Assembly (NCBI GenBank): GCA_965249925.1
Contig: OZ252260.1
Span: forward strand, 5,828,001-5,892,000
Direction of reading: 5' to 3'
Source of the DNA: Hoeflea_A sp965249925
GTDB lineage: Bacteria; Pseudomonadota; Alphaproteobacteria; Rhizobiales; Rhizobiaceae
Length of the DNA: 64,000 bases
The notes under the pieces: generated by a model
Databases searched by the model: none
What the model was told of the DNA's origin: nothing
The model's input: only the letters and a program-made list of their open reading frames with translations
Translations under genes and position numbers: made by a program
Part shown: positions 59,534-64,000 of the stretch, piece after piece
How positions within the stretch are numbered: position 1 is the stretch's first letter
How the letters are laid out: the number at the start of each line of letters is the position of its first letter

Positions 59534-61498
59534 TTACGGCGCCAGTCGCTGCTGCAGTTCGAGCAGTGCCGGACTTTCCGGATTGATCCGCAGCGCGCTC
59601 TCCAGTGCTTCGCGCGCGCCGGCGATGTTGCCGACGGCTTCCCGAATCCGCACGATCATGACCCAGGCATCCACCAGCTGTGGATCGAGGGTCACGGCTT
59701 CGCGGAACGCCGCTTCCGCAGCACGGGTGTTGCGCATGACCAGGGCGGTGCCGGCAAGGACCATATGGATTTCCGGGAAGTCCAGTTTGGCGGTGAGCGA
59801 CGCCCGATACTCATCCGAAGCCCGGTTGAGTGCGCGGGCAGCGGCATCGGGCAGGCGCGCGCCGGGTGCGCCAAGCAAGGCCCGCACCGCGGCGATGCGT
59901 ACCGAGCGTGCCGGATCCTCCAGCATCGGGAGCAGCCGCTCGGCCTTGTCGGCCGGCGGCGCACCGCGCTGCAGATTGACGGCCGCCCGCCGCACCAGCG
60001 GATCGGGGTCGGCGAGCAGGGCGGCGGTGCGCGCTAGCGTTTCGGGATCAGAGCCGTCACGCACCGCCTCCAGCGCCGTCGCCCGCACGATGCCTGCCGT
60101 TCCGGCGTCCTCGGCGACATCGAGCAGTGCTGAATCGTTGCCGAGCGGGCTCGTCCGCGCGAAGGCGAGGTCTTGCGAAAAGTGTCGGCCACGGTTTTCG
60201 CTGTCCGGAAAGCGTGTTGCGATCTCGATTGCTGCCCATTCCGAACTGCGGTCGGCGTGGCAGTCGCTGCAGGCGTTGGGCGCGCCGGTTTTCGCCGACA
60301 GGTCGGGGCGCGGGATGCGGAAACTATGGTCGCGCCTGCCGTCGACCTGCATGTAGGTACGCTCGATCATGTGGCAGGATTTGCATTGGGCACCGGCGGT
60401 TCCAGGCTCGTGGAAGTGATGTTCGGGCGTGTCGTAGTCGGCAAGCCGCAGCGTTGGAAAACGCGGGTTGCCGGCCGGTGAATGGCATTGGGTGCACACG
60501 GCGTTGTCTTCGGCGATCAACTCGGCCGAATGCGGATCGTGGCAGTCGCTGCAGCGCACGCCGCTGGCATACATCTTCGACTGCAGAAACGAGCCGTAGA
60601 CATAGACCTCGTCGAGGATCGATCCGTCCGGGTGGTAGAGGCCGGGCCGCAACAGCGCCAGATTATAGGCGTCATGAAACGGCGTGCCGGGCAGGGGACT
60701 GTTCGCCCCCAGAGTCTCACGCCGGGCATGGCAGCCGGCGCATTGCTGGATCTGGACCTCCGGGTCGCTCGACGCCATGTCTATTGTCAGACCGGTTTCC
60801 GTCAGCCCCCGGCCGGACGGCACTGACATGCCCTTGGCCCAGTCGAGATGCACCGAACCCGGCCCGTGACACGCCTCGCAGCCGACACCGATTTCGGCCT
60901 GCCGGCTCTGATATATCCGTGCCTGCGGATCGTAATTCTTTTCAAAGCCGGTGGCGTGGCATTCGGCACAGCGGGCGTTCCAGGATTTGTACGGTCCGGT
61001 CCAGTGCAGGCCGTCACCAGCAAAAAGCTGCTGGTCGGGATAAAGATGGTACCAGCGCCGTTGCTCCGTATCCCATGCCGTGTCGAGCGCCTGGATGCGG
61101 CCGGGTTCGGTTTCCACCAGGTATTGCTGCAGCGGTGCAATGCCGGCGACGCCCTTCACATCATAGGTCGTGGATTCGCCGTCAGGTCCATCCGTTTCGA
61201 CAAAATAGGCACCGTCGCGCCGGAAGAACCGGGTTGTGATCACGTGATGTTCGAAGACAGCATCGTCGAAATCGCCGAGTACCGTTTCCGGTGTCGGCTC
61301 GGTCCAGGCCAGCGCATGATGCGAGCCGCGCCAGGCCGCCGTTTCGGGTTCATGGCACGCCGTGCATAGTTGCGACCCCACATAGGCGGGTGGCGCCGGA
61401 GCCGACGACTGGGCGGCAAGGTCGCCACCGGCCAGCGCCAGCACTGCCGCGGCCGCCATGATGGTCGCGAGGCCGACACAAAGAGTGCGTTTCAGCAT
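59534..61498 (-). CDS. Octaheme cytochrome c with HEAT and TPR repeats
   Basis: This 654-residue exported multiheme protein has a signal peptide (MLKRTLCVGLATIMAAAAVLALAGGDLAAQ) and eight CXXCH heme sites: CTACH, CAECH, CEACH, CAGCH, CSDCH, CTQCH, CKSCH and CSDCH, between about residues 45 and 415. The region from about 470 to 555 has HEAT-like repeats (ADPDPLVRRAAVNL, EDPARSVRIAAVRALLGAPG). The C-terminus has TPR-like repeats (AEAAFREAVTLDPQLVDAWVMIVRIREA, AREALESALRINPES). It is probably a periplasmic electron-transfer protein. It lies 17 bp after batD in the same leftward operon. Confidence 0.9.
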   Translation of the reverse strand: MLKRTLCVGLATIMAAAAVLALAGGDLAAQSSAPAPPAYVGSQLCTACHEPETAAWRGSHHALAWTEPTPETVLGDFDDAVFEHHVITTRFFRRDGAYFVETDGPDGESTTYDVKGVAGIAPLQQYLVETEPGRIQALDTAWDTEQRRWYHLYPDQQLFAGDGLHWTGPYKSWNARCAECHATGFEKNYDPQARIYQSRQAEIGVGCEACHGPGSVHLDWAKGMSVPSGRGLTETGLTIDMASSDPEVQIQQCAGCHARRETLGANSPLPGTPFHDAYNLALLRPGLYHPDGSILDEVYVYGSFLQSKMYASGVRCSDCHDPHSAELIAEDNAVCTQCHSPAGNPRFPTLRLADYDTPEHHFHEPGTAGAQCKSCHMIERTYMQVDGRRDHSFRIPRPDLSAKTGAPNACSDCHADRSSEWAAIEIATRFPDSENRGRHFSQDLAFARTSPLGNDSALLDVAEDAGTAGIVRATALEAVRDGSDPETLARTAALLADPDPLVRRAAVNLQRGAPPADKAERLLPMLEDPARSVRIAAVRALLGAPGARLPDAAARALNRASDEYRASLTAKLDFPEIHMVLAGTALVMRNTRAAEAAFREAVTLDPQLVDAWVMIVRIREAVGNIAGAREALESALRINPESPALLELQQRLAP

Positions 61499-61515
61499 GC
61501 CCAGGACTCCCGACG

Positions 61516-62823
61516 CTAGTGGCTGTCGCGCCGGCCGGAACCGGACGCCTGCGGATTGAGGGGCGGCAGATCGTGCCGAGCGCTATGGGCGGTGTGTCGG
61601 CGCTCACCACGCGCCGCACGCTTCAGGTCGTCGGCCGCTTTCGACCAGCGTTGGGTCAATTTGCTCCGATCGGTGGGTCGACCGGCGTACAAAGCCGCGC
61701 CGATTTGCAGAAAAGCTGAGCTGAGCGTCGCCGGAAGCGCCTGTGCGCTGTGCGCGTGCCGTCGCCACCAGGCACCCGTCGCGTCGAGGGCGGCACCCAA
61801 CCGTTGCATGCGTATGGCGGCCATGGCCTGCCGAAACGCGTATTTCTCGGAGGCGAGATAGTGTGCCCGCCGCCGCTGCCGCCATGCACGCAAGCGCGGG
61901 CTCAGCCGCCGCCATGCAAAAAAGGCCAGCACTGCCACAACCACCAGCCCGAGCCCCCAAAAAAGAACGATCTCCGGGGGCGTCCCCGGTTCCGTCGCCA
62001 CCGGCGGCGGACCGCGCACGGTGATCTCCAAACCGTCGACCTGCAGGCTCTCGATTTGCCCGGAGTCGAGGTTGAACCAGTCCAGCCGGATGGCCGGCAG
62101 AACGAAGCGGCCGCCCGCTTCCGCCACATAGGTCACCTGTTCGGTGCGCGATCCGGACAGGACGCCGTCCTCGGTGATCTCTTCGAGCACCGGCTCCCGC
62201 GCGTAGGCGGAGAGACCCGGCATGCGTTCCGCGACGAGCAGCGGTGGTATGGCCATTGGGGGCGCCCCGTCGATCGAGACCCGCAGGCTTCGTGTCACCG
62301 CCTCACCGGGTTCGAGATCGGCAACCTCGCCGTCGATGGTCTGCTCCAGTTCCAGACCGCGCGCCGCAATAAAGGGATCGAGACCGATAGCCTTGGGCGG
62401 GACGGTTCCCGATAATGTCACGGCCTCGGTCTGCAATTCGATTGTGACGGGGTCTGGGGTGCCGGGCTGCGCGTAGTGGACCCGAACAGTTTGCGGCGGG
62501 ATTTCAAAGATCCCCGGAATCAACGGATGCAGTCGATAGACGCGTGAAATCCCCGACCAGGTGTCGCCGCCGATGCGTTCGCTGACCGGAAAGGTTGAGC
62601 GTGGCGGCAGGCGGACCATCAGGTTCGGCATGTCGAAGGTCGGCAGGTCCGGCGGTTTGGGAAACCAGGTGGGCGCCAGCACGGTCAGCCGCAGGACCAC
62701 CGGTTGCCCTGGCACGGCCGTATCGGATTCCAGCTCGGTCCGGAGGATGGGATCCTGCGAGCCCTGGGCAAGGACGGCAGGCGCGGTGAGCAGTATCAGC
62801 GCGGCGAGCAGGCAGCGGATCAT
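61516..62823 (-). CDS. batD: BatD-like protein
   Basis: A 435-residue BatD (oxygen-tolerance) family protein: a signal peptide (MIRCLLAALILLTAPAVLAQ), a long beta-rich periplasmic region (VPGQPVVLRLTVLAPTWFPKPPDLPTFDMPNLMV, repeated Ig-like domains) and one C-terminal transmembrane helix (IVLFWGLGLVVVAVLAFFAWRRL) with a basic cytoplasmic tail. In the Bacteroides/Leptospira aerotolerance operons BatD works with VWA proteins BatA/BatB. Here the VWA gene overlaps it by 4 bp upstream. The atg at 62823 is chosen on the signal peptide. Confidence 0.87.
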   Translation of the reverse strand: MIRCLLAALILLTAPAVLAQGSQDPILRTELESDTAVPGQPVVLRLTVLAPTWFPKPPDLPTFDMPNLMVRLPPRSTFPVSERIGGDTWSGISRVYRLHPLIPGIFEIPPQTVRVHYAQPGTPDPVTIELQTEAVTLSGTVPPKAIGLDPFIAARGLELEQTIDGEVADLEPGEAVTRSLRVSIDGAPPMAIPPLLVAERMPGLSAYAREPVLEEITEDGVLSGSRTEQVTYVAEAGGRFVLPAIRLDWFNLDSGQIESLQVDGLEITVRGPPPVATEPGTPPEIVLFWGLGLVVVAVLAFFAWRRLSPRLRAWRQRRRAHYLASEKYAFRQAMAAIRMQRLGAALDATGAWWRRHAHSAQALPATLSSAFLQIGAALYAGRPTDRSKLTQRWSKAADDLKRAARGERRHTAHSARHDLPPLNPQASGSGRRDSH

Positions 62824-64000
62824 TGGCGCCCCCGTGCCGCTTCCAGCGCGAAACGGGTGCGCAGGAAATCCGATGTCTGCGTATCGACCGTGCGCATCCA
62901 TTGTTCAGCGCTGAGCGGCTGCACCGCGTCGGCACCGCTGATCTGGGTCTCGGCCCCTCGACCGGATTCGTTGTCGAACACGATATCGTCGGCGCCGATG
63001 CCGCTGTCTTCTCCGGTGTCGGATTGCTCGCGCACCCGTTCGACATAATCGACGATGGCGCGCGCGATCACCAGATTGCGAGCCGCCGCCTCATAATCCG
63101 GATCGCGCTCCAGTGCTGCCTCGAACGCAGCAACCGCGTTGCGATAGCCGCGCGATTTGATATGCGCCATGCCCTCTGAAAAGGCCGCTTCCGCGGTATC
63201 GATGCGGGAAAACACGTCGGCCGCCTCTTCGTATTTTCCGGCCCGGTAAAGCGCGTAGCCACGCCACTCGGGATCCTGAAACAGCGCTGCAGCATCGTCG
63301 TAGCGCTTGTCATCGAATGCCATCCGGCCCTGTTGGTCAGGCGTCCAGAACCAGTCGGCGATCCCCGCGGCCCTGACCTGTTGCACCGGTCCGAGGCTGA
63401 ACAGGGTGACCAGAACAAGGCTCCAGCGCATGGTCCAGCCGCGGCGAAACCAGGCCAGCGTCAGGACCAGGGCTGGCCATGCCAGGATCCAGCCGCGGTC
63501 GTTCCACATCAGCCGCTCGTCGGCCGCCAGCGCCTCGCGATAGGCCGAGGCGACGCGGCGCTCGATCGTTGCGACATCCGCACCATCGGGCGTCAGGGCG
63601 ACACCCGACACCCCGGACAGTCCGGCAAGATCGTCTAGCGCCGCAGCATCGCCGCTCACCGCATAAACGATGACCGGGGCACCGTCCGCCGCGTTATGCG
63701 CCTGAAAGGCCGGGATGTCGGCGCGATCGACCGCATCGGCAACAAACAGGATGGCGCCCGGCGTCGGTTCGGCGGCAAGCGCGGATGCGGCCAGTGTCAA
63801 GGCTGCCGTGGCGTTGTTGCCGGGAGATGGCATGATCTCCGGCGAGAGCCCCTCCAGGAACGGTTTCAGGACTTCCGGGTCCTCGGTCAGTGGGGTCACG
63901 GTATGAGCGGATCCGGCATAGGCGATGAGCGCGGTGCGCGCGCCTGCGCGTGTCGCCAGCAGGTCCTCGATCTTGAATTTCGCCCGTTCCAGCCGGCTCG
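62820..64000 (-). CDS. VWA domain protein with TPR region (BatB/BatC-like), truncated
   Basis: This protein is open to the right window edge: codons before the gtg at 63899 read RAGARTALIAYAGSAHTVTPLTED, which continues a von Willebrand factor A domain, so the gtg is not the start. After the VWA domain come two membrane segments (GWILAWPALVLTLAWF and MRWSLVLVTLFSLG), a linker, and TPR-like repeats (MAFDDKRYDDAAALFQDPEWRGYALYRAGKYEEAADVFSRID, AVAAFEAALERDPDYEAAARNL). This is a BatB-BatC-type fusion. Its stop overlaps batD by 4 bp. A BatA gene and a MoxR ATPase would be expected just beyond the edge. Confidence 0.87.
   Translation of the reverse strand, partial: SRLERAKFKIEDLLATRAGARTALIAYAGSAHTVTPLTEDPEVLKPFLEGLSPEIMPSPGNNATAALTLAASALAAEPTPGAILFVADAVDRADIPAFQAHNAADGAPVIVYAVSGDAAALDDLAGLSGVSGVALTPDGADVATIERRVASAYREALAADERLMWNDRGWILAWPALVLTLAWFRRGWTMRWSLVLVTLFSLGPVQQVRAAGIADWFWTPDQQGRMAFDDKRYDDAAALFQDPEWRGYALYRAGKYEEAADVFSRIDTAEAAFSEGMAHIKSRGYRNAVAAFEAALERDPDYEAAARNLVIARAIVDYVERVREQSDTGEDSGIGADDIVFDNESGRGAETQISGADAVQPLSAEQWMRTVDTQTSDFLRTRFALEAARGRQ

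Noticed and set aside
59175..60356. 393-codon Ser/Arg/Ala-rich open frame on the plus strand
   Set aside because: Overlaps the small exported protein and is antisense to the octaheme cytochrome; composition is that of a reading-frame shadow.
60127..61239. 370-codon Arg/Pro/Ser-rich open frame on the plus strand
   Set aside because: Antisense to the CXXCH region of the octaheme cytochrome.

Overview
The window is a chromosomal segment of an alphaproteobacterium, most likely of the order Hyphomicrobiales (Rhizobiales). The evidence is a Ros/MucR-type zinc-finger regulator, an EipB/DUF1849 envelope protein, an IalB-like secreted protein, LpxI instead of LpxH in the lipid A pathway, and the gene order rpsB-tsf-pyrH-frr-uppS-cdsA-rseP-bamA-lpxD-fabZ-lpxA-lpxI-lpxB. 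No rRNA, tRNA, CRISPR array or complete insertion sequence was seen. Genus cannot be assigned from sequence reading alone.

Left part (1-30 kb), mixed accessory content: a truncated MATE exporter, a MmcQ/YjbR-like protein, a PAP2 phosphatase with a clear terminator, an ArsR-ArsC arsenate module, a GyrI-like protein, a class III aminotransferase, an SRPBCC protein, a class II glutamine amidotransferase, a DUF6362-like protein, an IalB-like protein, MucR, a leucine-dehydrogenase-like enzyme, an RND adaptor/pump pair followed by an AI-2E transporter, a hydrolase/membrane-protein pair, and a small uronate island (PEP-mutase-like enzyme, UxaC, GH2 beta-glucuronidase-like enzyme). Then comes the least familiar stretch (23.4-26.4 kb). 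It holds a glycine/aromatic-repeat, cysteine-rich small protein behind a very AT-rich upstream region, followed by three tightly overlapping genes of unknown function. A MerR regulator, a DUF482 acyltransferase-like protein, a GDPD phosphodiesterase and a RidA protein close this part.

Middle (29.6-44.1 kb): EipB, then about 13.5 kb of rightward core genes for translation (S2, EF-Ts, UMP kinase, RRF), isoprenoid and phospholipid synthesis (UppS, CdsA), envelope proteolysis and outer-membrane assembly (RseP, BamA), and lipid A synthesis (LpxD, FabZ, LpxA, LpxI, LpxB). The dxr gene usually found between cdsA and rseP is absent from this locus.

Right part (44.1-64 kb): a leftward gcvT-gcvH-gcvP glycine cleavage operon under a tandem glycine riboswitch, two large envelope or exported proteins, an adenylate/guanylate cyclase, glnB-glnA with a strong glnA terminator, the NAD(P)HX repair enzyme with a cupin, a DUF3302-HlyD (YiaW/YiaV-like) pair, and a GC-rich leftward operon of VWA/TPR (Bat) protein, BatD and an octaheme cytochrome fused to HEAT/TPR repeats. 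The last operon is cut by the right edge.

The candidates most worth following up are the Gly/Cys-rich gene with its AT-rich upstream region, the three-gene unknown cassette beside it, and the octaheme-cytochrome/Bat operon.
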